NCBI GenBank assembly: GCA_913060975.1
Contig: CAJXVC010000005.1
Span: 62,001-126,000, forward strand
Direction: 5' to 3'
Origin: an uncultured Gammaproteobacteria bacterium
GTDB taxonomy: Bacteria > Pseudomonadota > Gammaproteobacteria > Pseudomonadales > Pseudohongiellaceae
DNA: 64,000 nt
The notes beneath the pieces were generated by a model. The model did not search any database and was not told the DNA's origin. It saw only the letters and a list, made by a program, of their open reading frames with translations. Every line of letters begins with the position of its first letter. The first letter of the stretch is position 1. Positions 9,884-19,216 of the stretch are shown here, piece after piece. The position numbers and the translations under genes were made by a program.

Positions 9884-11628
9884 CTATGGTGACACTCGGG
9901 CTTGCTGGGGCCATCGGACATGATCCGGCTGCGGCGCTATTTGTTGACGGCAAGTTGGTTGCGGCAATCGAAGAAGAACGGTTGATTCGGCGCAAACATG
10001 CCAAAGACGAGATGCCCTATCATGCTGCGCGTCAGTGTCTGCGCATCGCTGGCCTGAAAGCATCGGATGTGACCCATGTTGCTATACCCTTCGCACCTAT
10101 TTCTTTATTCAGTCGTGCCCGGTGGCATTATGCGTATCGGCACTGGTATGCCCCGGACCGGGCAATAGATTCCATCTTCAACGGCAACCGCCGTTATCGC
10201 CGCTATATCCGTGACCTTAAAGGCTTGTTGGAAAAGTTGCACATTCCCTTTGAGCAGATAGAACTCTGCCCGGTAAAACACTTGCTGGCTCATGCCAGTA
10301 GTGGCTATCACATGAGTGAGAATGGCAAGAAGACCGCAATCTTCGTACTCGATTCCAAGGGTGAGTACGCCAATATGTTCTTTGGCTATGGAGAGAACGG
10401 CAAGATCCATAAGCTTAAGGTGTTTAACAATCCGGATTCCTTGTGTGGCATGTACGCCGCTCTGACTGACTATCTCGGCTTTGAGATTCTCGATGGAGAA
10501 TTCAAGGTTATGGGCATTGCCCCTTTCGGCGACCCGAATAAATATGATCTATCGGAGCTGGCCTATTTTGATGGCAAGAAATTCCGTGTTAACAACAAGC
10601 TGATCACGACGATAGGGCTGCGCCGATATAAAGCCAAATCAAAGGGCCACTACTTTAGCCGCAAGCTGGTTGAGAAACTCGGCCCTCGTCGCGCTGGCAA
10701 TTTGTTTGAAGATCCCTATGTGCACTATGCAGCGGCAATCCAGAAACTGTATGAAGACATCGCTGTGGGGTTGGTTGTCCACTATCTTGAAGAAGTGATG
10801 GAAGAATCCGGACGGTTGGTCATCGCTGGTACTGGCGCGATGAATATCCGTCTCAACCAAAGGCTGACGGCACTACCCCAGGTCAAAGAGCTCATTGTGC
10901 ATCCGGCATGTGGCGACCCAGGAACTGCGATTGGTGCGGCGGCATACACAGTACGCCAGGCAGGTAAGCAGATTGAACATCTTGAAAGTGTCAGTCTGGG
11001 GCCGTCATTCAAGTGTAGTGATTGTATCGAAGCCTGCGAGAACCATCGCGACAAGCCACAATGGGAATTCCTCGACGACCCCTATGGCAAGGCGGTAGAA
11101 CTTTTGGATGAGGGCCAGTTAGTAGCCTGGTTCCGTGGCCGCATGGAGTTCGGTCCGCGCGCCTTGGGCAACCGGAGTATTCTGGCCAATCCCACCAAAA
11201 AAGGCATTATCGAGTCGATCAACAAGCAGGTGAAATTCCGGGAACACTGGCGTCCCTTTTCGCCATCGATGCTGGATACCGTGGCGGATGAGTTTCTGCC
11301 CGGTAAATATCAGGATGAATTCATGTGCCGCAGCGCGCCGGTCAGCGCCAAATGGCAGGAGAAGTATCCGGTAGTCGTTTTTCGCGATGGCACGATGCGC
11401 GCGCAAGTAGTCAGGGAGAAGACCAGCCCGGATTTCTACCATCTGTTGCAGCGCTTTCAGGAAAAGACCGGTCACGGACTGCTGATCAATGCCACCTTGT
11501 GTCGCCCCGGAGAGGCACTGGTGTGTTCGCCTGAAGATGCGGTAAACATGTTTATGGGCGCCGACCTGGATTACATGATTCTGGAAAATCTGCTGGTGAC
11601 CAAACGGCCAGAATCCGACAGTTGGTAA
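9880..11628 (+). CDS. NodU/CmcH-family carbamoyltransferase (probable LPS core carbamoylation)
   Basis: This is a 582-residue member of the NodU/CmcH O-carbamoyltransferase family, which uses carbamoyl phosphate and ATP to carbamoylate a sugar hydroxyl. The N-terminal Kae1-like domain starts G-L-A-G-A-I-G-H-D-P-A-A-A and continues with I-E-E-E-R. The C-terminal YrdC-like part has F-R-G-R-M-E-F-G-P-R-A-L-G-N-R-S. Length and context match the LPS inner-core carbamoyltransferase of Pseudomonas (WapO), which acts on heptose II. Being coupled to waaG by a 4-nt overlap makes the LPS core the likely substrate. That substrate is inferred, not shown. It converges with the next gene with a 6-nt gap. 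Confidence 0.87.
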   Translation: MTMVTLGLAGAIGHDPAAALFVDGKLVAAIEEERLIRRKHAKDEMPYHAARQCLRIAGLKASDVTHVAIPFAPISLFSRARWHYAYRHWYAPDRAIDSIFNGNRRYRRYIRDLKGLLEKLHIPFEQIELCPVKHLLAHASSGYHMSENGKKTAIFVLDSKGEYANMFFGYGENGKIHKLKVFNNPDSLCGMYAALTDYLGFEILDGEFKVMGIAPFGDPNKYDLSELAYFDGKKFRVNNKLITTIGLRRYKAKSKGHYFSRKLVEKLGPRRAGNLFEDPYVHYAAAIQKLYEDIAVGLVVHYLEEVMEESGRLVIAGTGAMNIRLNQRLTALPQVKELIVHPACGDPGTAIGAAAYTVRQAGKQIEHLESVSLGPSFKCSDCIEACENHRDKPQWEFLDDPYGKAVELLDEGQLVAWFRGRMEFGPRALGNRSILANPTKKGIIESINKQVKFREHWRPFSPSMLDTVADEFLPGKYQDEFMCRSAPVSAKWQEKYPVVVFRDGTMRAQVVREKTSPDFYHLLQRFQEKTGHGLLINATLCRPGEALVCSPEDAVNMFMGADLDYMILENLLVTKRPESDSW

Positions 11629-11634
11629 CCCGGG

Positions 11635-13143
11635 TCAGGGATTGCTGCGCTGAAACACGGCAACGCGCTGTTCGGTTTCACTAGGGAAAGCCGTCTGGGG
11701 TGTCAGCATGCGCTGAATCTGATCGTCTTCCAACAGCACAACCACTTCACTGATCATTTCTACAACGAGCAAATCGCCGGGTTGCATCTGACGAATCTGA
11801 TCTGCCGTGATGATACGTTCAACCTCATCGTAGTCAGTCACTTCACCACTAAAGAACGCGATCGTGTGATTGTTGGTCAGCACGTTGCTATTTGCGCCGA
11901 CCTGCGTCTCGGTGTAATTCGCAGCTTGCAGTAAATAGTCTTTCGAGCGACCGAAACTGATATGCGCATCCATGAGGCAATACACGGCAAACAACATCAA
12001 CAGCATGCGCGCAGATTGTCCACGCTTACTATTTACTGATCTGTCGAGGAAAGTTGCTACCACGAAGGGTACCTGCATCACGACCAGTATGCAGAGCAAC
12101 ATGGCATAGCGCGATGAGAGATAACGCGTGATATACAAGAATGTCAGCAGAATGAGGACATTCACCAGCGCAAAAGCGATTAATGGCAACCACTTACTTC
12201 TGTCGAACTGCCAGGCACGCATCCAGCCGCCCAGCGCAAGCAACCAAAAATAGGGGCCACTTATCCCATAAAATATCGTCATAATCAGGATAACGAGAAG
12301 CCCTGCGGCAATCACCCCGTTCATATACTCTTGGGAAATAGTCGCCGCGTACTCACCGAATAGCAGCCTGCCCAGTTCAGCTGTCTCTGCCGGGGTCGGG
12401 TCGAAAGTGCCTTGTATAAAAGGCAAGTAAACAGAAAAGAACTCTATGGCTTGGGCAAAAACATTGACCCCAAGCAGCAACAGGAGCAGGCAGACCGATA
12501 ATCCGGTACCGTACACCAGTCTACCCAACTGCCAAAAATGCGCGCGGCATTGTGTTTGGCCAAGAGATGAGTCCACAAGCAATGCCAACGGTGCCAGCGC
12601 TAAATAGGCAACTGCCTCAGCGCGGAACACGGTCGCTGCCAACATGCAGGAAATAAAAGCAAACGCTGTATGGTTACTAGGGTGCTCACGAAACTTCATG
12701 AACTGTAGCAGGCCAAAAATACTGAACGCCCAAAAGCCGATATCGCGAATAATGAAGTGCCTGAACTCATTCAGTTCCGGATAGAGCAATACGGTAACCG
12801 CTGCTAGCGCGGTGATGCGGGCATTGTTGCTCAGCTGGCTGACCACCGAAACAAACCCATAGACTAGCAATGCAAACAAGCCAGCATTAACCAGGTAGGC
12901 TGCGTTAAACAAGGACAAACCGAGCATGCTGACGAGGCCAATCAGAATGGGATAACCAGCCCAGCCATAGTGACTGAATGCGGCTGAGAACCCTTCGTTG
13001 AGAAAAATCTCCGCCGTTCTTATATAAACATAGGCATCGTCATTGGGGAGCTCGGCGAACAATATGGTGAAGCCAGACAGGGCGAGGCTTGCTAATACCG
13101 CTAGCAAGCGAATGTCATAGCGTTGCCATACTGCCGAGTTCAT
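11635..13143 (-). CDS. Polytopic membrane protein, GT-C-like
   Basis: This 502-residue protein has about ten or more predicted membrane helices. An early extracytoplasmic loop carries P-N-D-D-A-Y-V-Y-I, resembling the acidic catalytic motif of GT-C (ArnT/PMT-like) glycosyltransferases. The last 100 residues are a soluble domain. The start overlaps the stop of the upstream acyltransferase gene by 4 nt (ATGA), so both are made together. The LPS neighbourhood suggests it adds a sugar or other group from a polyprenyl carrier to lipid A or core. This is an inference, and the family assignment is tentative. Confidence 0.65.
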   Translation of the reverse strand: MNSAVWQRYDIRLLAVLASLALSGFTILFAELPNDDAYVYIRTAEIFLNEGFSAAFSHYGWAGYPILIGLVSMLGLSLFNAAYLVNAGLFALLVYGFVSVVSQLSNNARITALAAVTVLLYPELNEFRHFIIRDIGFWAFSIFGLLQFMKFREHPSNHTAFAFISCMLAATVFRAEAVAYLALAPLALLVDSSLGQTQCRAHFWQLGRLVYGTGLSVCLLLLLLGVNVFAQAIEFFSVYLPFIQGTFDPTPAETAELGRLLFGEYAATISQEYMNGVIAAGLLVILIMTIFYGISGPYFWLLALGGWMRAWQFDRSKWLPLIAFALVNVLILLTFLYITRYLSSRYAMLLCILVVMQVPFVVATFLDRSVNSKRGQSARMLLMLFAVYCLMDAHISFGRSKDYLLQAANYTETQVGANSNVLTNNHTIAFFSGEVTDYDEVERIITADQIRQMQPGDLLVVEMISEVVVLLEDDQIQRMLTPQTAFPSETEQRVAVFQRSNP

Positions 13144-14078
13144 TTTTTATAAGGGTCCCTGTCTGTGCCCGGGGGTGGGGTCTTGAAGCGCTTATGTAAC
13201 CACAGATACTGATCGGGTTGATAGCGAATCGCGTCTTCTACCAGCTTGCTGAGGATTTCACCATCTTGTTGTTCGCTGCCGCTGGGGTAGCCTTCTACAG
13301 GCTCGGAGAAAAAGAATTCATAGCCGGAATTGTCAGGCTTGCGGTAGTAGTTGAAGAACAACACTTCCGAATCATTAAACGCCGCGAATCGACTGCCGGC
13401 GGTAATGGTAGCAGCCAGATTGCCAAAGAACGGTACGAACACGGAATGCTGGGCACCATAGTCCTGATCCGGGGCATACCACAAAACGCCATTGTTCTTC
13501 AGGCAACGCATGGCACCGCGAATATCCTTGCGCTCGAAGATACCGGGGAAGTGCTGGCTGCGCCCTTTGAACATGCAGGCGTCGAACAGGGGGTTTTTAT
13601 CATTGGCCCGGTAGGTGACACTAAGATCGCCAAACCTGGCAAACAATGCACCAGCCAGTTCAAAGCAGGTGAGGTGGGCGCCCAGTAATAACACGCCATT
13701 GCCTTTCTCCAACGCCTTGTGTAAATGCTCCAGACCGTGAATCTCGACTTTGTCAACGTAGCGGTCGATGTTGGCAAACCAGGCAATGGCGATCTCGACA
13801 AAGCCAATGCCATTGGCGGCGAAAGTGCGTTTAACCAGATCACGATGCTCGTCCTCGCCAAGATCGGGAAAACACATGCGCAGGTTCACTTCACAGACAT
13901 GGCGCCGGCTGGAAACGAAACGATAGGACAGCCAACCAATGAACTTGCCAATCTGTATTTGCAACGAGTAAGGCAATTGCGCTACCAGCCACATAGCACC
14001 TATGCCCAGCCAGGTTGGCCAGTAGCGCGGCGCTTTGAACTGCCTGAGAGATGTTGTTTGTGGTGTTTTGGGAGTCAC
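13140..14078 (-). CDS. Lipid A acyltransferase, LpxL/HtrB family
   Basis: This 312-residue inner-membrane enzyme is of the LPLAT superfamily and transfers a secondary acyl chain from acyl-ACP to Kdo2-lipid IVA. An N-terminal hydrophobic segment is followed by the catalytic H-x4-E motif (H-L-T-C-F-E). The D-Q-D-Y-G-A segment and V-F-V-P-F-F-G follow, both typical of LpxL. The length matches the E. coli proteins (about 306 residues). It is the first gene of a two-gene minus-strand unit with the GT-C-like protein. Whether it is LpxL, LpxM or LpxP cannot be told from sequence alone. Confidence 0.9.
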   Translation of the reverse strand: MTPKTPQTTSLRQFKAPRYWPTWLGIGAMWLVAQLPYSLQIQIGKFIGWLSYRFVSSRRHVCEVNLRMCFPDLGEDEHRDLVKRTFAANGIGFVEIAIAWFANIDRYVDKVEIHGLEHLHKALEKGNGVLLLGAHLTCFELAGALFARFGDLSVTYRANDKNPLFDACMFKGRSQHFPGIFERKDIRGAMRCLKNNGVLWYAPDQDYGAQHSVFVPFFGNLAATITAGSRFAAFNDSEVLFFNYYRKPDNSGYEFFFSEPVEGYPSGSEQQDGEILSKLVEDAIRYQPDQYLWLHKRFKTPPPGTDRDPYKK

Positions 14079-14258
14079 GGGATTAACGGTTTGAAGTAAA
14101 TCGCAAGGTGTTGTTCTTGGGCGTCATCAGGATCTGCCATTATAGGGGCTTCAGCCTCAAATCGCTTGTTTTCCCGGCATCTACACCTCACATCGCCTAT
14201 GGTATGATCTTGCGCCATTACGAACCGGACTGAGTCCCAACGCTCTGTGGAGTGCCTA

Positions 14259-15689
14259 ATGAAGCTCGAAATGCCCCCCTTCCAAGATGCGCGCCTACTG
14301 GTGGTTGGAGACATCATGCTGGACCGCTATTGGCACGGTGCAGCCAACCGCATATCGCCGGAAGCCCCGGTACCTGTGGTACGTGTGGGCAATGAAGAGG
14401 ATCGTCCGGGTGGCGCTGGTAACGTGGCCCTGAATATTGCAGCCTTGGGCAGTGCGACCAAGCTGATTGGCGTAGTGGGTGATGATGCCACCGGTGATGG
14501 CTTGCGATCGCGCCTGACGGCAGCAGGTGTCTACTGCGATTTTCTGGTGTCGCCGGACAAGCCGACTATCACCAAATTGCGTGTCGTCAGTCAGCATCAG
14601 CAGTTGATTCGTATCGATTTTGAAGAGCCTTTTGATAGCGACGACGTCGCCGACATGGCCAGCAAGACCGAAGAACTGCTGGCCGACGTGCAGGGACTGG
14701 TTCTGTCTGATTATGCCAAGGGCGCATTGCAGAATGTGCAGGAACTGATTGGGCTGGCACGACAGCGTAAAATTCCCATTGTTGTCGACCCCAAAGGCAC
14801 AGACTTTGAGCGCTATCGCGGCGCAACATTGATTACACCGAATCTTAGTGAACTCGAAGCAGTCGTCGGACCGTGTCCTCACGAAGACGATCTGGTTGCC
14901 AAGGGTTCCAAACTGGTCAAAGATCTGGAGCTGGAAGCCTTACTGGTAACCCGCGGTGAACACGGTATGACCCTGATTCGCCCCGGCGCTCCCGAACTAC
15001 ACTTGCCAGCCAAAGCGCAGGAAGTGTTTGATGTTACCGGCGCAGGGGACACGGTGGTTTCTGTTCTGGCTGCCTCGTTGGCTTCAGGTTATGGCTTGGC
15101 CGATGCCACTGCGCTGGCAAATCTGGCTGCTGGCCTGGTAGTCGGCAAGTTGGGTACGGCGGCTATCTCCGGTCCCGAGCTGCGTCGTGCCGTACTTGCT
15201 GAACAAGGGACTGGTCGCGGTGTGATGACAATAGAGCAACTGCAAATCGCCGTACAGGATGCCCGGGAACACGGCGAGAAGATTGTGTTCACTAACGGCT
15301 GCTTCGACATTATTCACGCCGGCCACGTTGGTTATCTTGCCGAGGCAAGAAAATTGGGTCATCGACTGATAGTCGCGATTAATGATGACGATAGCGTACG
15401 TCGCCTAAAAGGGCCTGGTCGCCCAATTAATCCTGTCGAACGTCGTATGGCGGTACTGGCGGGCTTGGAGGCGGTTGATTGGGTGGTGAGTTTTGGCGAC
15501 GATACGCCCGAACGGTTACTGGAAAAACTAAAGCCGGAAATTCTCGTCAAAGGTGGCGATTACACACTGGATAAAGTAGTTGGCGGCGCGTTTGTAGAAT
15601 CCTATGGCGGCGAAGTCAAAGCATTGGAATTTCTCGACAACTGCTCGACGTCGGCAATCGTTGAGAAAATGAAACAGGTCGACGATTAG
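14259..15689 (+). CDS. hldE: Bifunctional heptose 7-phosphate kinase / heptose 1-phosphate adenylyltransferase
   Basis: This enzyme makes ADP-D-glycero-beta-D-manno-heptose, the precursor used by WaaC and WaaF. The ATG at 14259 is preferred over GTG at 14247 because GGAG lies 6 nt before it and the resulting 476 residues match HldE length. The ribokinase-like N-terminal domain has V-V-G-D-I-M-L-D-R-Y-W and the catalytic D-V-T-G-A-G-D-T. The C-terminal cytidylyltransferase-like domain has T-N-G-C-F-D-I-I-H-A-G-H-V. It is transcribed divergently from the LpxL-like gene, and its stop overlaps the stop of the convergent aldo-keto reductase by 4 nt. Confidence 0.95.
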   Translation: MKLEMPPFQDARLLVVGDIMLDRYWHGAANRISPEAPVPVVRVGNEEDRPGGAGNVALNIAALGSATKLIGVVGDDATGDGLRSRLTAAGVYCDFLVSPDKPTITKLRVVSQHQQLIRIDFEEPFDSDDVADMASKTEELLADVQGLVLSDYAKGALQNVQELIGLARQRKIPIVVDPKGTDFERYRGATLITPNLSELEAVVGPCPHEDDLVAKGSKLVKDLELEALLVTRGEHGMTLIRPGAPELHLPAKAQEVFDVTGAGDTVVSVLAASLASGYGLADATALANLAAGLVVGKLGTAAISGPELRRAVLAEQGTGRGVMTIEQLQIAVQDAREHGEKIVFTNGCFDIIHAGHVGYLAEARKLGHRLIVAINDDDSVRRLKGPGRPINPVERRMAVLAGLEAVDWVVSFGDDTPERLLEKLKPEILVKGGDYTLDKVVGGAFVESYGGEVKALEFLDNCSTSAIVEKMKQVDD

Positions 15690-16450
15690 ACTTGCGATGC
15701 TGCTTTTGCATTAGCTGCTAAATGCTCAATGCTGAGCGTCCCCACGATGGCGCTGCTAACACCTTGCTTACGCAGAGCAAACTGTAGAGCCTCCTCGCTA
15801 TTGCTCGCGTGACCACTGGCCAATGCCTTCTTGATCAAGACTGCCTTGCCACATGCATTGGCATAATCAATGACCTGTTCTTCCTCACGGTGCTCGGTGT
15901 TGTAAGTCACCATGACGGCGTCCATTAGCTCAACGGCTTTGCGGCCACCCGCAATCGTCTTGGTAGACATGCCAATGGCACGAATCAGGCCTTTGTCTTG
16001 CAGTTTAAGCAGAGTTTCCAGACAGTCGGTGGAGTTTATAATCTCGAGATCGTTACCATCCGAGTGAATGAGTACAAGATCGAGATAGTCAGTATCAAGA
16101 TACCGCAAGCTTCGCTCAATACTCAGCTGCGTATGTTCCCCGCTAAAATCGTACTCCGACTCGCCATCGATAAATTCTTCACCGACTTTTGTTGCAATGA
16201 CCCACTCGCCGCGATCACGTAAAAGCTGGCCCAGACGCTGTTCGCTACTGCCATAGGCAGGTGCAGTATCAATAAGATTGATACCCATCTCTTGTGCGGA
16301 CTCCAGTAACTGCAAAATTCTTGCGTCATTGGGTAAAGAGAAATCTTTAGGATACTTAACACCCTGATTGCGCCCAAATTTGACACTGCCAAGCCCCAAA
16401 CAAGATACGTCAATACCGGTGGCACCCAGTGGCCGATGTGGCACTCTCAT
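15686..16450 (-). CDS. Aldo/keto reductase
   Basis: This is a 254-residue NADPH-dependent oxidoreductase of the AKR superfamily. The four catalytic residues are visible: Asp and Tyr in D-T-A-P-A-Y-G, Lys in I-A-T-K-V-G, and His in L-V-L-I-H-S. The start is taken at 16450, where ATG overlaps the TGA of the upstream FAD oxidoreductase (ATGA). An in-frame ATG at 16465 would extend it by 5 residues. Coupling to the oxidoreductase suggests they act in one pathway, but the substrate is unknown. It is somewhat short for the family (usually 280-330 residues), yet the core looks complete. Confidence 0.85.
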   Translation of the reverse strand: MRVPHRPLGATGIDVSCLGLGSVKFGRNQGVKYPKDFSLPNDARILQLLESAQEMGINLIDTAPAYGSSEQRLGQLLRDRGEWVIATKVGEEFIDGESEYDFSGEHTQLSIERSLRYLDTDYLDLVLIHSDGNDLEIINSTDCLETLLKLQDKGLIRAIGMSTKTIAGGRKAVELMDAVMVTYNTEHREEEQVIDYANACGKAVLIKKALASGHASNSEEALQFALRKQGVSSAIVGTLSIEHLAANAKAASQV

Positions 16451-17658
16451 GATGAACTGCCCCACCTGGGCTGCCCCATAACTGGCGCCGACAGCTGCTG
16501 TGTTAATTCGCCTATGGATGGATCATGGATGCCAGGCACTACGTCTGCGCTTTGCAAGTGGGATAGAATTTTGTCAGCGAGAACGGGAGCAAGCGTCAGC
16601 TTGGTGGGCCAGGCACTGATTACATTGTGATTCACAAGCATAGCGGCATCATCGGGTCGGTTATTGTCGTCATAAGCTATTTCGGCACGATTGATCAAAA
16701 AGCAGCCCCACTGCGCCGCATTAACATCCAGCCATGGGAAAAGCGACGCCAGTTGCTTTTTGGCATCGGCAATCACCTCAGCGTCGCTTTGCTCGACGCC
16801 GGCCTCGGCCAGCTGTCCACCCAGATACCATGTCGCAGAGCCATCGTCCTGTGGATGAGTCGTCACCGTTAGCGCTGGCTTCATACTGAAATCGTCGCCG
16901 ATACAGTGCACATAGACTTCCGGCATATTCGGCTGGGTCAAGTGCACCATCTTGAGCGGCCGCAATTGAGTCTGGACAGAACCAAGCCCGCATTTCTCTA
17001 AAAGTGACTTGTTGCCTTCGCCGGCTGTCAGAATGAACTGCCGGGCAGTGATAGCGACTTGTTGCCCTGCGGCAGTGAAATCCGCTTGTTGAATGGAGCC
17101 CTCAGCGCTGCGTGTGAACTCAAGACTTGGCGCATCGTAGTGTAATAGTTGTTGTGCAACAGGCACTGACAGGGTTGCCAACAACGAGGGCGTGTCGACC
17201 ACGAAGTCGGGCAAACGATAGAGATTGCCAGCGACAGTAGCAGCCTTGAAGAAAGCCGGATATTCGGCAGGCGGAACCGCATCGATGCGGCCGCGCAAAC
17301 TCTTACTGCCAAGAAAGGTCTTGAATCGGGAACGGAGACCCGCGTTGGACCACATATAATAGTGATCGCTGAGAGTTTTGACTGCTGACAGATCAAGATC
17401 GCCTTCGCCGCGCAGTGCAGCACGCCACCGGGCGGGCATTTCAGCGATAGCCTGGGAGGCCCCGGTTAATACACCACCCAGGGCATACTTGAGTCCACCG
17501 TGGATAATGCCCTGAGAGGCCAGTGTCTGCCCACCACCCAGCGTCTCGCTTTCCAGCAGGAGCGCGTTATAGCCGGCCTGACGCAGACGGTTGAGCAACC
17601 ACAGGCCGGCAACGCCGCCGCCGAATATGACGATGTCAGTTGAATAGCGTAATGTCAT
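16447..17658 (-). CDS. FAD-dependent oxidoreductase (DAO family)
   Basis: This 403-residue flavoprotein has an N-terminal Rossmann dinucleotide motif (I-F-G-G-G-V-A-G-L-W-L-L-N-R) and E-S-E-T-L-G-G-G-Q-T-L-A-S-Q-G. It has the G-G-x-K-Y pattern seen in glycerol-3-phosphate dehydrogenase and D-amino-acid oxidase relatives. A later segment (T-T-H-P-Q-D-D-G) belongs to the substrate domain. It is the first gene of a two-gene unit with the aldo/keto reductase and is divergent from waaA. The precise substrate cannot be read from the sequence. Confidence 0.83.
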   Translation of the reverse strand: MTLRYSTDIVIFGGGVAGLWLLNRLRQAGYNALLLESETLGGGQTLASQGIIHGGLKYALGGVLTGASQAIAEMPARWRAALRGEGDLDLSAVKTLSDHYYMWSNAGLRSRFKTFLGSKSLRGRIDAVPPAEYPAFFKAATVAGNLYRLPDFVVDTPSLLATLSVPVAQQLLHYDAPSLEFTRSAEGSIQQADFTAAGQQVAITARQFILTAGEGNKSLLEKCGLGSVQTQLRPLKMVHLTQPNMPEVYVHCIGDDFSMKPALTVTTHPQDDGSATWYLGGQLAEAGVEQSDAEVIADAKKQLASLFPWLDVNAAQWGCFLINRAEIAYDDNNRPDDAAMLVNHNVISAWPTKLTLAPVLADKILSHLQSADVVPGIHDPSIGELTQQLSAPVMGQPRWGSSS

Positions 17659-17881
17659 TGGTTACCTTAGCTTGGTCGCTGGCGAGGGTGCGTCACGCAT
17701 GTCTGTATAGCCTGTGTGGAATGCCAACACGGCACGATCGCAATTGTCTCAACAAGCACTCCGCGATTCGAGACTCGAAAAAGCTGAGTTGGTCAAACGA
17801 TAAAATGAAAAGCGAGTATAGCGACATCAAGCCATTTTTCCCATTGAGCGGCCATGCTGCACAGACATTGATAACGACATC

Positions 17882-19183
17882 ATGATCCGGCTGCTCTATA
17901 CCCTGGTACTGACACTGGTGCTGCCGGTGCTAGTGTTGCGACTCTTCGCGCGTGCTCGCAAGGCACCCGCTTATCGTGAGCGTATTGGCGAGCGGCTGGG
18001 TCGACAGCAGTGGCCTGCGCATTTTGACAAGCAGCGCAGCACAATCTGGATTCATGCCGTATCGGTTGGCGAAACCGTTGCTGCATCGCCACTGGTCACA
18101 GCGATCCTGGCGCAGTGGCCAGAAAGCCAAATTGTCTTCACGACCATGACACCGACAGGATCAGAGCGGGTCAAAGAGCTGTTTGGCGACAGCGTACTGC
18201 ATTGCTATTTACCCTACGACTCGCCTTTGCTGCTGGCACCTTTGTTGCGTCGTACGAACCCTGACCTTTTTATCGTTATGGAAACAGAGCTGTGGCCCAA
18301 TCTGTTGCACTGCTGCCAACAACAGCAGATTCCAGTCATGTTGGCCAATGGGCGCCTGTCAGAAAAATCAGCGCGCGGTTATCAGCGTATTGCCGGTCTC
18401 AGCAAGACCATGCTGAACCAGTTTGCGGTTATCGCTGCACAGGCTGACAGTGATGCCGAGCGATTCATCCAGCTGGGCGCACCTGCTGACAAGGTACAAG
18501 TCACCGGCAGTTTGAAATTCAATGTTGCTGTGATTGAACGGCAGCTTGATAGCAAGCCGTTTTTTGTTTCCCTACGTAAGGCCAAGCGACCGGTCTTGAT
18601 TGCAGCCAGTACTCGCGAGAAAGAAGGTGATGCCGAAGAGGCCAAAGTGTTTGCTGCGTTCAAGGTTGCATTGAGTGAAAAACCGGATCTGCTTTTACTC
18701 ATCGTGCCAAGGCATCCAGAGCGCTTTACCGAAGTTGCCAGCATGGCCAACGCCGCCGGCTTTGTAACCCAGCGGCGTAGTGTCTCTGAGCAGCTGGAAC
18801 CAGACACTCAAGTCGTGGTTGGTGACTCCATGGGCGAGATGGATGACTACTATCAAAGCGCCAGCGTGGCATTCGTTGGTGGCAGCCTTGTCGATACCGG
18901 TTGTCAGAATGTGTTGGAGCCGGCGGCGCTGGGTTTGCCGATTCTTGTCGGCCCATCGCAATTCAATTTTGCCACTATCTGTCAGGCGCTTGGTGATGCC
19001 GGCGCACTGCTGACAGTGCCCGATAGTGTTGCGCTGGGTGAGAGTTTAAAGGCATTGCTCGAAGACCCTAAGCGAATGGCCAGGATGGGTGCGGCCGGAC
19101 GCAAACTGGTTGAAGCTAATCAGCAGGCGTTGCCGCGGCATCTTGAAATTCTGCGGAACTTGCTTCCTGCTGCGCAGCAGTAG
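17882..19183 (+). CDS. waaA: 3-deoxy-D-manno-octulosonic acid (Kdo) transferase
   Basis: This 433-residue GT30 enzyme adds Kdo from CMP-Kdo to lipid A precursor. An N-terminal membrane anchor (L-V-L-T-L-V-L-P-V-L-V-L) precedes the conserved R-E-R-I-G-E-R and I-W-I-H-A-V-S-V-G-E-T segments. The C-terminal GT-B domain has the F-V-G-G-S-L and N-V-L-E-P-A-A-L-G-L-P signatures. Length is typical of KdtA. The 223-bp gap to the divergent FAD oxidoreductase presumably holds both promoters. Together with hldE, waaC, waaF and waaG it completes inner-core synthesis in this block. Confidence 0.94.
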   Translation: MIRLLYTLVLTLVLPVLVLRLFARARKAPAYRERIGERLGRQQWPAHFDKQRSTIWIHAVSVGETVAASPLVTAILAQWPESQIVFTTMTPTGSERVKELFGDSVLHCYLPYDSPLLLAPLLRRTNPDLFIVMETELWPNLLHCCQQQQIPVMLANGRLSEKSARGYQRIAGLSKTMLNQFAVIAAQADSDAERFIQLGAPADKVQVTGSLKFNVAVIERQLDSKPFFVSLRKAKRPVLIAASTREKEGDAEEAKVFAAFKVALSEKPDLLLLIVPRHPERFTEVASMANAAGFVTQRRSVSEQLEPDTQVVVGDSMGEMDDYYQSASVAFVGGSLVDTGCQNVLEPAALGLPILVGPSQFNFATICQALGDAGALLTVPDSVALGESLKALLEDPKRMARMGAAGRKLVEANQQALPRHLEILRNLLPAAQQ

Positions 19184-19216
19184 CTTCTGGCCGGTTCTGT
19201 TGTCGCGCTGAACACA

